Shown: positions 53,525 through 62,552, numbered from the stretch's first letter. The stretch: 64,000 bases of DNA from DASQUK01 sp963813485 (GCA_963813485.1 CAWEZE010000021.1:94660-158659), one strand, 5' to 3'. Notes: generated from the sequence alone by a model not told the origin. A program made the numbers and translations.

Positions 53525-53929
53525 CTAGCCGGCGAGGAAGCTCAGCCGAACGCGGCGATCCGGGTTGTCGGCATTGGTGTCGACCAGCACGATCGACTGC
53601 CACGTGCCGAGCGCGGGGCGCCCCCGGAGCACCGGGACGGTGATGCTGGGGGCGATGATCGCCGGCAGCAGGTGATCGGCGCCGTGACCGGCCGATCCGT
53701 GCCGGTGCCGCCAGCGGTCGTCACGCGGCAGGATCTCGCCGACGGCTGCCAGTAGGTCGTCCTCGCTCCCGGCGCCGGTCTCGATGATCGCGATGCCGGC
53801 CGTCGCATGCGGCACGAAAACCGATAGCAGGCCGTCCCCCCGGTCGCGGCAGAACTCGGTTACCTCCGCCGTGATGTCCGCGACCGCGGGGCGAGTGCCG
53901 GTGCGTACGGTCAGCTCGGTCGACTCCAT
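53525..53929 (-). CDS. YjbQ family protein (UPF0047, secondary thiamine-phosphate synthase-like)
   Basis: 134 residues. The conserved core FVPHATAGIAIIETGAGSED (near 38-57), the metal-site-like HRHGSAGHGADHLLPAIIAP (near 75-94) and LGTWQSIVLVDTN (near 107-119) define the family. Some members show weak thiamine-phosphate synthase activity, but the physiological role is unclear. The His-rich centre and trimeric fold are typical. Last gene of the minus-strand run that starts at the peptide transporter. Confidence 0.9.
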   Translation of the reverse strand: MESTELTVRTGTRPAVADITAEVTEFCRDRGDGLLSVFVPHATAGIAIIETGAGSEDDLLAAVGEILPRDDRWRHRHGSAGHGADHLLPAIIAPSITVPVLRGRPALGTWQSIVLVDTNADNPDRRVRLSFLAG

Positions 53930-53968
53930 GAGGGCCGACCGTAGGCCGTCCCACCCGCCGGATGCGGG

Positions 53969-54889
53969 TCAGAGCTTGGCGTCCTCGGGCAGTTCCTGCT
54001 CGAGCGTGAGGGTGCTTGCGAACAGGTCGCCGTGGTCCTCGACCCGGGCGATCACGTCCGCCGCCTCGAACGACAGCGGCGCGCCGTCGGCGGCCTCTTC
54101 GACCTCCTCCCAGGTGACCGGCGTTGACACCGTGGGGCGAGGGCGGGCCCGGAGCGAGTAGACGGCCACGGTCGTCTTGTGCCGGCTGTTCTGGCTCCAG
54201 TCCACGAACACCTTGCCCGGGCGTAGCGACTTGCGCATGTTGGACACCACGGCGTCGGGGTGGGCCCGCTCCAGCAACTGGGCCACCGCCTGGGCGAACT
54301 GGGAGGCCTGCTGATGAGTGTGCGGCCGGTTGAGCGGCACGTAGACCTGCAGGCCCTTCGAGCCCGACGTCTTGGGAAAGCCCTCCAGGCCGAGGCCCTC
54401 GAGCACGTGGCGCACGTCGAGCGCGACATCGGCGCACTCAGGTATCGCCGCCGGCGCTCCGGGGTCCAGGTCGAACACGCACATCGTCGGGCTGTCGATG
54501 TCGACGCCACGGGCCATCGGGGCGTGGATCTCGAGCGCCGCCATGTTGGCAGCCCAGACCAGCGCGGGTGCCGAATCGAGGCAGCAGTAGTGGATGCTGC
54601 CGTTGCGGTCGCCGGGCCCCAGGACGGTGCCCAGCCATCCGGGCCGGTGCGACGGGCAGCGCTTCTCGAAGAATGACCCGGCGTCGACACCGTTGGGGTA
54701 GCGCCGCAGCGTCACGCCCCGGTCCTCGAGGTGCGGCACCATCGCCAGCGCGATGCGGGCGTAGTACTCGATGACCTCCGCCTTGGTCGTCCGGGCCTCG
54801 GGATAGAGGACTTTGTCGAGGTTCGACAGGGTGAGCCTGCGCCCCTCGACCTCGACCGTGGCGGAACGCCCGGTGGTCCGTTCCGCCAC
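53969..54889 (-). CDS. LigD polymerase/primase domain protein of non-homologous end joining
   Basis: 306 residues from GTG 54889. It is the stand-alone polymerase (eukaryotic-type primase, LigD_Prim-Pol) domain: LTLSNLDKVLYPEARTTKAE near 19-38, the metal-binding DxD in VFDLDPG (D140, D142) and GFPKTSGSKGLQVYVPL near 165-181. It fills and extends broken ends, favouring ribonucleotides, and works with Ku. The gene lies directly downstream of ku. The ATP-dependent ligase and nuclease domains found in full-length LigD are absent from the window, so ligation must be supplied elsewhere. The start codon sits at the edge of a 12-bp hairpin. Confidence 0.93.
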   Translation of the reverse strand: MAERTTGRSATVEVEGRRLTLSNLDKVLYPEARTTKAEVIEYYARIALAMVPHLEDRGVTLRRYPNGVDAGSFFEKRCPSHRPGWLGTVLGPGDRNGSIHYCCLDSAPALVWAANMAALEIHAPMARGVDIDSPTMCVFDLDPGAPAAIPECADVALDVRHVLEGLGLEGFPKTSGSKGLQVYVPLNRPHTHQQASQFAQAVAQLLERAHPDAVVSNMRKSLRPGKVFVDWSQNSRHKTTVAVYSLRARPRPTVSTPVTWEEVEEAADGAPLSFEAADVIARVEDHGDLFASTLTLEQELPEDAKL

Positions 54890-54921
54890 TAGTGTCCCGA
54901 GTCGGAGATTCGGGACACTAG
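54889..54921 (-). other. Perfect 12-bp hairpin between ku and the LigD-polymerase gene
   Basis: CTAGTGTCCCGA (54889-54900) and TCGGGACACTAG (54910-54921) are exact complements around a 9-base loop. The stem contains the TAG stop of ku and touches the GTG start of the next gene. It has no T-run, so it looks less like a terminator than a structure that couples or limits translation of the second gene. Confidence 0.5.
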
Positions 54922-55883
54922 GCCGACTTGCGCCTCGGCGCCGCCTTGGTCGACTTGGTCGCCTTGCTGGCCTTCGACGACTTGGCGGCCTTCGCCGCCT
55001 TCGTGGAGCGACGCGCCGGCTTGGCGCCGTTCCCTTCGTCCTCAGCCGATCCGCCGCCCTCGCCCGCCGCCGCCTTCGCCGTAGGGTGGCGCTTTCGGGC
55101 CTCCTTGGCGTCGCGCACGCTGGCCTCGAGGGCCGCCATGAGGTCGACGACCTTCTCCTCGGCGGCGGGTGTCGGCGGTGCGACGACCTCCTCCTCACCT
55201 GCGGCCTTCCGGTCGATGAGCTCGAGCACCTGGTTGCGGTAGGTGTCCTCGTAGCGCTCGGGCTCGAACGGCTCGGTGAGCGACTCGATCAGCTGCTCGG
55301 CCATGCGCAGCTCCCGCTCGCTGACGTCGACGTCGTGCATGTCCTCGACGCCGTCGAGCTGCGCCGGGTCGTTGACCTCGTCGGCGTACACCATGGTCGA
55401 CATGACCAGCATCCCGTCCCTGGGACGCAATGCCGCCAGGTACTGCTTGGTGCGCATGACAAGGCGGGCGATCGCCACCTTGCCCTGCTCCTCCATGGCC
55501 CGGCTCAACAGGGCGTAGGGCTTGGTGGCGCCCTTGTCCGGCGCCACGTAGTAGGCGGCGTCGTAGAAGAGGGGGTCGATCTCCTCCAGGTCGACGAACT
55601 GCTCGATGTCGATCGTGCGGGTGGCCTCGGGGTCGAGGGCGGCCAGCTCGTCGTCGCCCACCAGCACGTACTCGCCCGACGAGAGCTGGTAGCCCTTGGC
55701 GATCGCCTCGTTGGGCACATCGTCACCGTCGGCGGCCGACACCTTGCGGTACTGGATCCGCGAACCGGTCCGAGTGTCGATCTGGTTGAAGGACACGTTC
55801 TTACGCGACACGGCGGTGAACAGCTTGATGGGGATGTTGACCAGCCCGAAGCTGATGGCGCCGCTCCACATGGCACGGGGCAT
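54918..55883 (-). CDS. ku: Ku protein, DNA end-binding factor of non-homologous end joining
   Basis: 321 residues from ATG 55883 (MPRAMWSGAISFGLVNIPIK, the classic bacterial Ku start). The Ku core runs to about 255, with RIQYRKVSAADGDDVPNEAI, VDLEEIDPLFYDAAYYVAPD and MEEQGKVAIARLVMRTKQYL. From about 275 the tail is Lys/Ala/Ser-rich, histone H1-like; such basic tails bind DNA and let Ku thread inward. It forms a ring dimer on broken ends and recruits LigD. Followed 28 bases later by the LigD-polymerase gene. Confidence 0.95.
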   Translation of the reverse strand: MPRAMWSGAISFGLVNIPIKLFTAVSRKNVSFNQIDTRTGSRIQYRKVSAADGDDVPNEAIAKGYQLSSGEYVLVGDDELAALDPEATRTIDIEQFVDLEEIDPLFYDAAYYVAPDKGATKPYALLSRAMEEQGKVAIARLVMRTKQYLAALRPRDGMLVMSTMVYADEVNDPAQLDGVEDMHDVDVSERELRMAEQLIESLTEPFEPERYEDTYRNQVLELIDRKAAGEEEVVAPPTPAAEEKVVDLMAALEASVRDAKEARKRHPTAKAAAGEGGGSAEDEGNGAKPARRSTKAAKAAKSSKASKATKSTKAAPRRKSA

Positions 55884-55968
55884 GCCTGGAAGTATTCCCT
55901 GCCGGAGCGCCAATTGAACAGGACGGGTTGCCGCCGGGCGCGGCGTTTCTCACCGGTCGGCGGCGCTG

Positions 55969-56602
55969 TCAACCGGCGGCGTCGACCCTGGGGAAGCGGG
56001 CGAGACCGTTCCACAGCGTGCGGGTGAGCAGGTCGGCGGCCTCTTCGAGGGAGCACGCCCGGTGCTCGACCCACTCGCTGGCGCCGGCCTCGAGCATGCC
56101 GATGACTCCCCGGGCGAGCAGCCGCTCCACCGGGCCGCCGCCCCAAGTATCGGCGATGCACTGGATGCGCGCCCGTCGCGCCTGCTGCACGGCCGGGTGC
56201 TCCAACGCGCCGGCGGCGGCGAAGAGCGGCCACGATGCGGCGTTGTCGCTCACCAGGCGCAGATAGCGGTGCACGAGGGCACGTAGCCGGATCTCGTCCA
56301 CCGGCACGTCGTGGAGCAGACTCGACAGGTCCTCGTCGAGCCCGGCCAGGCTGTGGAGGTACACGGCCGCCAGCAGGCCCCCCCGGTCGCCGAAATACGC
56401 GTACACCAGCGAGCGCGAAACGCCGGCGGCGTCCGCAACCTCCTCGAACCGCACTGTGTTCGGATCGCGTCTGACGGAAGATCGTGGACGCCGCCTCGAC
56501 GATCTCGGCCCGGCGCCGCTCGGGTTCGAGGCGTCGGCGTCCCGGCGACGACCGGGCGGGCCGGTGGGTCGACGGCGGGGCGGATTCGACGGGTGACGAC
56601 AT
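55969..56602 (-). CDS. TetR family transcriptional regulator, frame broken near 56473
   Basis: ATG 56602 opens a frame with RRRAEIVEAASTIF, the first helix of a TetR DNA-binding domain. At about 56470-56477 it must shift by one base into the frame reading TVRFEEVADAAGVSRSLVYAYFGDRGG, the helix-turn-helix and start of helix 4. Exactly seven codons plus one base separate the Phe and the Val of the domain, as expected for one extra base. The remainder (about 130 residues) is the helical ligand-binding domain. The gene starts 13 bases after the last gene of the peptide ABC operon, so it may regulate that operon or be read with it. Confidence 0.75.
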
Positions 56603-56615
56603 GGTTGACCGGCGT

Positions 56616-57656
56616 CTAACCCCGCGCCGCCGTCACCTCCACGGGTGTCGCCGACGCTTGCTCGCCCACCAGCGGGAAGTGGCAGGCGACGAACTGGCCC
56701 GCGGCCACCTCGCGGGTCTGCGGCTCCTCCGCCGCGCACAGCTCCTGCGCCCGTGGACAGCGCGTACGGAACCGGCAGCCGCTGGGCGGCGCGAGCGGCG
56801 AGGGCAGGTCGCCGGCCGTGAGGCCGCCCGACTCGGCGGGGGTCTCGGGGTCGGGCACCGGGATCGACGACAGCAGCGCCGCGGTGTACGGGTGTGCGGG
56901 ACTGGCGTAGAGCTGGTCGGGGGCCGCCACCTCGCAGATCTTGCCGAGGTACATGACCGCCACGCGGTCGCTGACGTTCTTCACGACCGCGAGGTCGTGG
57001 GTGATGAAGATCAGCGTCAGCCCGTAGCGCTCCTTGAGGTCCTCGAGCAGGTTGAGGATCTGCGCCTGCACCGACACGTCCAGGGCCGACACCGGTTCGT
57101 CGCAGATCACCAGCTCGGGCTCGAGGACCAGGGCGCGGGCGATGCAGATGCGCTGGCATTGCCCGCCCGAGAACTCGTGGGGTCGCTTGTCGCGCGCCAC
57201 GTCGGGGTCGAGCCCGACCGCCTCGAGCACCTCGTCGACGCGTGCCCTGCGCTCGGCCTCGCTCCCCCGACCCCAGATCTTGAGCGGCGCCTCGACGATG
57301 TCGCCAACCCGCCGGCGGGGGTTCAGCGACGAGATCGGGTCCTGGAACACGATCTGCATCTGCGGCCGGACGACCCGCAACCGCTCCCCGCTGAGGGCCG
57401 TGAGCTCGTGGTCGGCGAACGTCACCTTGCCGCTGGTCGGCTTGGGCAATTGGATGACGGCCCGGGCAGTGGTGGACTTGCCGCAGCCGGACTCGCCGAC
57501 CAGGCCCAGCGTCTCACGCTGGGCGACGTCGAAGCTCACGTTCGCCACGGCCGAGACGTGCCGCCCGGGCCCGGCGGGGAAGTCCACGACCAGGTTCTCG
57601 ACCCGGAGCAACATGTCGCCGTCCGGGCGCAGGTGGGCGGTCCCGCTGCCGGCCAT
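56616..57656 (-). CDS. Oligopeptide/dipeptide ABC transporter ATP-binding protein (OppF/DppF type)
   Basis: 346 residues from ATG 57656. Walker A GESGCGKST at 54-62, signature FSGGQCQRICIARAL near 167-181, Walker B LVICDEPVSALDVSVQAQ near 187-204 and the switch His in ITHDL. The C-terminal CRFRTRCPRAQELC motif (near 298-311) is the oligopeptide-transporter domain, whose cysteines in related DppF/OppF proteins bind an iron-sulfur cluster. Signature Q-C-Q is slightly unusual (normally Q-R-Q). Overlaps the upstream ATPase gene by one base. Confidence 0.93.
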   Translation of the reverse strand: MAGSGTAHLRPDGDMLLRVENLVVDFPAGPGRHVSAVANVSFDVAQRETLGLVGESGCGKSTTARAVIQLPKPTSGKVTFADHELTALSGERLRVVRPQMQIVFQDPISSLNPRRRVGDIVEAPLKIWGRGSEAERRARVDEVLEAVGLDPDVARDKRPHEFSGGQCQRICIARALVLEPELVICDEPVSALDVSVQAQILNLLEDLKERYGLTLIFITHDLAVVKNVSDRVAVMYLGKICEVAAPDQLYASPAHPYTAALLSSIPVPDPETPAESGGLTAGDLPSPLAPPSGCRFRTRCPRAQELCAAEEPQTREVAAGQFVACHFPLVGEQASATPVEVTAARG

Positions 57657-58810
57657 CAGGCCTCGACCTCCGCGACCTTGGTCAGGTCGCCGGTGACCGC
57701 CAGCTCGGCCTGGGGGACGTGGGCGGCGAGGTTGCGCTCCAGCGCCTCACGTCCCGCGTCGGTACCAACCGGGTACCAGCAACGGTAGACATGGCCGGGC
57801 TCGTCCGCCTCGATGAGCGGCGGCTGCTCCTCGTGGCAGCGGTCCTGCGCGTACGGGCAGCGTGCTGCGAACCGGCAGCCCGTAGGCGGGTCGATGAGGT
57901 CGGGGGGCCGGCCGGCGATGACGCTGAGTCGGGTATGGCTCGGGTTCTCGACCCGCGGGATCGACTCCAGCAGCGCGGCGGTATAGGGCATCCGCATCTT
58001 GGCGAACAGGGTCTTGGTCGGCGCCTGCTCCACGATCTGGCCGGCGTACATCACCGCGATCTCGTCGGTGTAGCCGGCCACGACCCCGAGGTCGTGGGAC
58101 ACGAGCACCATTGCCATCTCACGGTCGCGCTGCTGCTGGCGCAGCAATTCCAGGATCTGCGCCTGCACCGTCACGTCGAGCGCGGTCGTGGGCTCGTCCG
58201 CGAACAGGAGCTTGGGCCCACAGGCCAACGCCACCGCGATCACGACCCGCTGGCGCATGCCGCCGGACAGCTCGTGCGGGTACTGCCGCAGCCGCCGCGC
58301 CGGCTCCGGGATGTTGACCGACCGGAGCAGCGCCAACGCGGTCTCCCGCGCCTCGTTGCGATCCATGTCGAAGTGGAATTCCAGCGACTCGGTGATCTGC
58401 TTGCCGATGCGCATGACGGGATTGAGCGACGTCATCGGGTCCTGGAACACCATGGCGAGCTGCGTGCCCCAGAACGAGCGCATCTGGGACTGTCCCATCT
58501 GGTCGAGCCGGTGGCCGTCGAAGTTGATGACTCCACTCCGGGTCACGTTGCGGGTCGGCAGCAGCCCCATGACCGAGCGGGACAGCACCGATTTGCCGCA
58601 GCCCGACTCGCCCACCAGCCCGAGCGTCCGCCCCCGGTCAAGGGTGAACGACACCCCGTCGACTGCCTTGACAGTGCCCCTCGGCGTGGTGAAGTGCGTG
58701 GCGAGGTCGTCGACGTCGAGCAGCGTTCGCCCGACCGCCGGAGCCCGGACGGCCCCTCCGTCGGCTTCGGTCCCCACCACGTGCTTGCGCCCGTTGCGGA
58801 ACAGCCTCAC
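57656..58810 (-). CDS. Oligopeptide/dipeptide ABC transporter ATP-binding protein (OppD/DppD type)
   Basis: 384 residues from GTG 58810. Walker A GESGCGKS at 67-74, QLAMVFQDPMTSLNPVMRIG near 115-134, signature ELSGGMRQRV near 183-192, Walker B LLFADEPTTALDVTVQAQ near 203-220. The C-terminal CRFAARCPYAQDRC element matches its partner OppF. It energises import of short peptides together with OppF. Start overlaps the permease stop by 4 bases (GTGA), and its own stop is joined to the OppF start. Confidence 0.94.
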   Translation of the reverse strand: MRLFRNGRKHVVGTEADGGAVRAPAVGRTLLDVDDLATHFTTPRGTVKAVDGVSFTLDRGRTLGLVGESGCGKSVLSRSVMGLLPTRNVTRSGVINFDGHRLDQMGQSQMRSFWGTQLAMVFQDPMTSLNPVMRIGKQITESLEFHFDMDRNEARETALALLRSVNIPEPARRLRQYPHELSGGMRQRVVIAVALACGPKLLFADEPTTALDVTVQAQILELLRQQQRDREMAMVLVSHDLGVVAGYTDEIAVMYAGQIVEQAPTKTLFAKMRMPYTAALLESIPRVENPSHTRLSVIAGRPPDLIDPPTGCRFAARCPYAQDRCHEEQPPLIEADEPGHVYRCWYPVGTDAGREALERNLAAHVPQAELAVTGDLTKVAEVEA

Positions 58811-59769
58811 AGCGCGCTCTCCCGTACGTCGAACCGCGCCCGGACCACGTCACCCAGGTAGTTCAGCGCGAGAACGGTGAGGAAGATCGCCACCGCGGGC
58901 ACCAACACGATGTGCGGCGCGTCGCGCAGGTCGGCGCGGCCCTCGGCGATGATGTTGCCCCACGAGGGAGTCGGTAGCTGCACGCCGACCCCGAGCACGC
59001 TGAGAGCGCCCTCGGCCACGATCACCACGGCGACGCCCAGCAACGCGATCGAGAACATGGCCGGTAGCACGTTCGGCAGCACCTCGCGGAACATGATCGA
59101 TCGGTTGCGCGCCCCCATTGCCCGGGCGGCCAGCACGAACTCGCGTTCCGACCACGCCAGCGTGTTCGCGCGCGTGATCCGGCCGAGGACCGGGACGGAC
59201 ACGACGCCCAGCGCGAGGATGAGCACGATCATCCGCCGCGTGCTGCTGATCCCCTCGCCACTGGCGAACACCGTGACGAGGGTGAGAGCGAGGATGAGCT
59301 GCGGGTACGACAGCAGGACGTCGAACAGGAGGGTGAACACCGACTCCGTGCGCCCACGCCGGTAGCCCGCCATCAGGCCGAGCAGGCCACCGGCGACCAG
59401 TCCCACCACGATCGCACCGACGCCGAGCACGAGCGAGGCGCGTGACCCCCACACGACCCGGCTCAGCATGTCGCGCCCGAGGCCGTCTCCGCCGAGGATG
59501 TGCCCGGCGGTCCCCGGTCCCTGGCCGGCGATCTCGGCGAAGTTCTCGTTGGGGTCGTCGAGTGGGAGCACGGGAGCCAGCACTGCGACCGCCACGACGA
59601 GCACCAGCCACCCGATGGCGAGCTTCCCCCCGAGCCCCAGCCGGCGCGCGTGCTCCTCCATCTCCGGGGTCGGCGCGACCGCGGACTCGAGATCGACGGG
59701 CTCGAGGGTTTGTGTCTGGATCAGCTCCGGGGCCCGCATTGCCGTGGCCGATCGCTCACGTGCGGGCAT
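58807..59769 (-). CDS. Oligopeptide/dipeptide ABC transporter permease (OppC/DppC type)
   Basis: 320 residues from ATG 59769, which overlaps the OppB gene by 14 bases; ATG 59739 is a non-overlapping alternative. Six helices, with the N-terminal cytosolic segment (TPEMEEHARRLGLGGKLAIG) before the first and the BPD_transp motif EREFVLAARAMGARNRSIMF near 205-224 that docks on the ATPases. GHILGGDGLGRDMLSRVVWG near 89-108 is the typical OppC block. Confidence 0.93.
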   Translation of the reverse strand: MPARERSATAMRAPELIQTQTLEPVDLESAVAPTPEMEEHARRLGLGGKLAIGWLVLVVAVAVLAPVLPLDDPNENFAEIAGQGPGTAGHILGGDGLGRDMLSRVVWGSRASLVLGVGAIVVGLVAGGLLGLMAGYRRGRTESVFTLLFDVLLSYPQLILALTLVTVFASGEGISSTRRMIVLILALGVVSVPVLGRITRANTLAWSEREFVLAARAMGARNRSIMFREVLPNVLPAMFSIALLGVAVVIVAEGALSVLGVGVQLPTPSWGNIIAEGRADLRDAPHIVLVPAVAIFLTVLALNYLGDVVRARFDVRESAL

Positions 59770-60706
59770 TGCGGATCCTCGGGTCGAGCACGGAGTACAG
59801 GAGGTCGACCAGGAAGTTGATGAGCACGAAGCCCACGGCGATGATCGCGATCAGGCTTTGCAGCGCGATGTACTGGCGTGCGAAGACCGCCTCAGCGAGC
59901 AGGGTGCCCATGCCGGGCAACGAGAAGATCACCTCGATCACGATGGCGCCACTGATGAGGGTGCCGACGTTGAGCCCTGCCACGGTCAGCACGGTCAGGC
60001 TCGATGGCCGCAGAGCGTGTCGCCACAACACTCGGGACGGCGAGATGCCCTTGGACTTCGCCATCGTGATGAAGTCCTCCTGCAGCGTGGCGATCATGTC
60101 GCTGCGCAATAGGCGCATGTAGGCCGCGATCTGGCCGGCCGCCAGGGCGATGACCGGCAGCGCCATACGCCGAAGGTGTTCGAGCAGATCCTCACTCGGC
60201 GCCACGTAACCGCTCACTGGCAGCCACCCGAGCTGCACGCCGACGTAGTACGCCAAGACCAACGCCAACGCGAAGTTGGGGAAGGCGAGCAGCCCGAAGG
60301 CGGTGGCGTTGGTCGCCCGGTCGAAGCGTGACGTGGCGCGGTAGGCGGTGACGACGCCGAGCGGCACGGCGATGAGAAGGGTGAGGATCTGCGCCTCCAC
60401 CATGAGCTGAATCGACACCGGCAACGCGTCGCGCACCCTGTCCATCACGGGCCGCTCGCCGGTGATGGTGTAGTAACCGCCGAGGTCGCCGGTCACGAAG
60501 TCGCCGATCCAGCGTCCGTACTGGACGTAGATCGGGTCGTCGAGCCCCAGCTGCTCCCGGAGCGCCTCCTTCTGTTCCGGGCTGGCGAAACCGGCGATGG
60601 CGGTCACGGGGTCGCCGGGCAGCAGGCTGGTCATCAGCGCCGCGAACAGGGTGACGAAGAAGAGGACGACCAGGAGGTGCGACACCCGGCGCAGAATCAT
60701 CCGCAT
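59756..60706 (-). CDS. Oligopeptide/dipeptide ABC transporter permease (OppB/DppB type)
   Basis: 316 residues from ATG 60706 (MRMILRRVSHLLVVLFFVTL), the standard OppB opening. It continues with SLLPGDPVTAIAG, GDLGGYYTITGERPVMDRVR and the ATPase-docking loop TMAKSKGISPSRVLWRHALR near 199-218, and about six helices. Lies 16 bases downstream of the binding-protein gene and forms the translocation pore with OppC. Confidence 0.93.
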   Translation of the reverse strand: MRMILRRVSHLLVVLFFVTLFAALMTSLLPGDPVTAIAGFASPEQKEALREQLGLDDPIYVQYGRWIGDFVTGDLGGYYTITGERPVMDRVRDALPVSIQLMVEAQILTLLIAVPLGVVTAYRATSRFDRATNATAFGLLAFPNFALALVLAYYVGVQLGWLPVSGYVAPSEDLLEHLRRMALPVIALAAGQIAAYMRLLRSDMIATLQEDFITMAKSKGISPSRVLWRHALRPSSLTVLTVAGLNVGTLISGAIVIEVIFSLPGMGTLLAEAVFARQYIALQSLIAIIAVGFVLINFLVDLLYSVLDPRIRNART

Positions 60707-60722
60707 GTCGCGCCCCTGACCC

Positions 60723-62387
60723 CTACTGCTCGACCCACATGTAGGTCGTCGGGTTGCCGACCGCCAAGCCTGGGAACGGCTCGGGGCTGCTGGGGCCCTC
60801 ACCGAGGATGCCGTGCACGTCGGAACTGCTCGCAACCGTCCACGGGGTGTACCAGAGCCACACGTTGTGGACCTCTTCGGCGAAGCGGCGGTTCAGGTCC
60901 TCGTAGATCTGATCGCGCTGCGCCTCGTCGGGCGTGGTACGACCCTCGTCGAGCAGCCGGTCGATCTCGGGATCGCTGAAGCGGCCGAAGTTGACCGGGG
61001 ACCCCGACTTCCACCAGTTGTACTGCTCGTCGGGGTCCCCACCGGGGTGGTTGCGCCAGCCGTTGGCCTCGAAGTCGCCACTGAGCGCGTTGTCGATCAG
61101 GGTCGACTGGTCGACGGTGATGATCTCGACGCTCATGCCGACGGCCTCAGCCTGCTCCTTCAGCAGCTGCGCCTGCGCGACCGTCGCCTCGGTCTGCGTG
61201 GTGCTGTACGTGAACGACAACGGCTGGCCCGTCTCGGCCTCGTACTCCTGCACGAGCTCCTCGGCACGCTCGGGGTCGTAGGTCGGGAAGCCCGTGTCGT
61301 CGAGGTTGCCGATGTTGCCGGGGGCGAACGGCCCGGTGGCCTGCGTCGTTATCCCGGCGTTGAGAATCGTGTTCACCTCGTCGAAGTCGGCCGCGTAGGC
61401 GAGCGCCTGGCGGGCCTTGATGTTGTCGAACGGCGGCTTCGACTCGTTGAGCAGTATGTAGGACACCTCGCCGAACTGGTCCGACTCCACAGAATTGACC
61501 TCGCCCGACTCGGTGAGGCCACGGATCTGATCGATCGTGTCGGCGTCGTCCGTGTGCATGGCGTTGATCTCGCCGGACTGGAGAGCGTTCAGGCGCTGCG
61601 CCTCCTCGACGATCGGGCGGAACTCGATCTCGTCGAGGTAGGGGAGCTGGTTGCCCTCCGCGTCGGTGGCCCAGTAGTCGGGGTTCTTCTCGGCCGTCAG
61701 GCTCTGGTTGGGCGTCCAGTTCACGAGCTTGAACGGGCCCGTGCCGATGAGGTTCTCGGCGCACGACCGCGTGTCGTCGAGCTGTGCCTGGGCCATCATG
61801 CCAATCCGGCCGCTGCCGTAGAGGAAGGCGTCGAACGCCACCCACGGCTCGTTCATCGTGACCCGGACGGTCTGGGGGTCGACCACCTCGGTGTTGGCGA
61901 TGTTCTGGAACACGAAGATGAACAACTGAGGCTGGCGGGTTGGATACGTACCCCGGTAGGCGTCGAGGTTGTTCTTCACCACTTCTGCCGTGAGGTCAGT
62001 GCCATCGTGGAACTTGATGCCCTCGCGCAGGGTGATCGTCCACTCCGTGTAGTCGTCGTTGGGCTCGACCGACTCCGCGAGCCACGGCTCGTAGGTGCCG
62101 TCGGCCGCCGGCCGGGTCAGCGTGTCGTAGATCGTGCGGGCGACCATGATGCCGGCGATGGCGAGCTGCGCCTCGGGGAGGCACCAGCCATCAGTCGTTT
62201 CGGCCTCGAGCCCGTAGATGACCTTGCCGCCCGGCGTCGGGGTGCCCTCCTCGCCACCGGCGGCGTCACCGCCGCCACCGCCTCCGTCGTCGTCGCCGCC
62301 ACCGCCGCAGGCCGCGGCCACCATGGCCAAGGCGAGCACGGATGCCACTCGGCGGAACCACTTCCGACGCACTGCTGTCGAAGCCAC
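60723..62387 (-). CDS. ABC transporter substrate-binding lipoprotein, family 5 (peptide type)
   Basis: 554 residues from GTG 62387 with AAGGGGGA (62392-62399) just upstream. Lipoprotein signal RRVASVLALAMVAAAC with the lipid-modified Cys27, then a Gly/Asp-rich linker. SBP_bac_5 features: WLAESVEPNDDYTEWTITLR near 103-122, GIKFHDGTDLTAEVV near 124-138 and GTGPFKLVNWTPNQ near 216-229. It captures peptides or related solutes outside the cell and delivers them to OppB/OppC. First gene of the operon. A CRP-like palindrome lies in its leader. Confidence 0.93.
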   Translation of the reverse strand: MASTAVRRKWFRRVASVLALAMVAAACGGGGDDDGGGGGGDAAGGEEGTPTPGGKVIYGLEAETTDGWCLPEAQLAIAGIMVARTIYDTLTRPAADGTYEPWLAESVEPNDDYTEWTITLREGIKFHDGTDLTAEVVKNNLDAYRGTYPTRQPQLFIFVFQNIANTEVVDPQTVRVTMNEPWVAFDAFLYGSGRIGMMAQAQLDDTRSCAENLIGTGPFKLVNWTPNQSLTAEKNPDYWATDAEGNQLPYLDEIEFRPIVEEAQRLNALQSGEINAMHTDDADTIDQIRGLTESGEVNSVESDQFGEVSYILLNESKPPFDNIKARQALAYAADFDEVNTILNAGITTQATGPFAPGNIGNLDDTGFPTYDPERAEELVQEYEAETGQPLSFTYSTTQTEATVAQAQLLKEQAEAVGMSVEIITVDQSTLIDNALSGDFEANGWRNHPGGDPDEQYNWWKSGSPVNFGRFSDPEIDRLLDEGRTTPDEAQRDQIYEDLNRRFAEEVHNVWLWYTPWTVASSSDVHGILGEGPSSPEPFPGLAVGNPTTYMWVEQ

Positions 62388-62401
62388 GTCTTCCCCCTTA
62401 C

Positions 62402-62415
62402 GTGACGAGCGTCAC
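62402..62415 (-). promoter_or_regulatory. CRP-type palindrome in front of the peptide transporter operon
   Basis: GTGA, six bases, TCAC: the core spacing of CRP/FNR-family operators, inside a perfect GTGACG-AG-CGTCAC palindrome. Its centre is about 21 bases upstream of the start codon of the binding-protein gene, overlapping where the promoter or leader must lie, which would suit repression. Confidence 0.4.
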
Positions 62416-62552
62416 AATAGCCGGAAGCTAGGGGGCGGGCTGGACTCGTGTCAACAGACGATCCTGTGACGAACCGCCACGGTGACGGTGAGATGGCCTG
62501 TGAGTGAACACCAGACCAGCGCCGGGGTGGCAAGAACTGACAAGCTGCCGGG

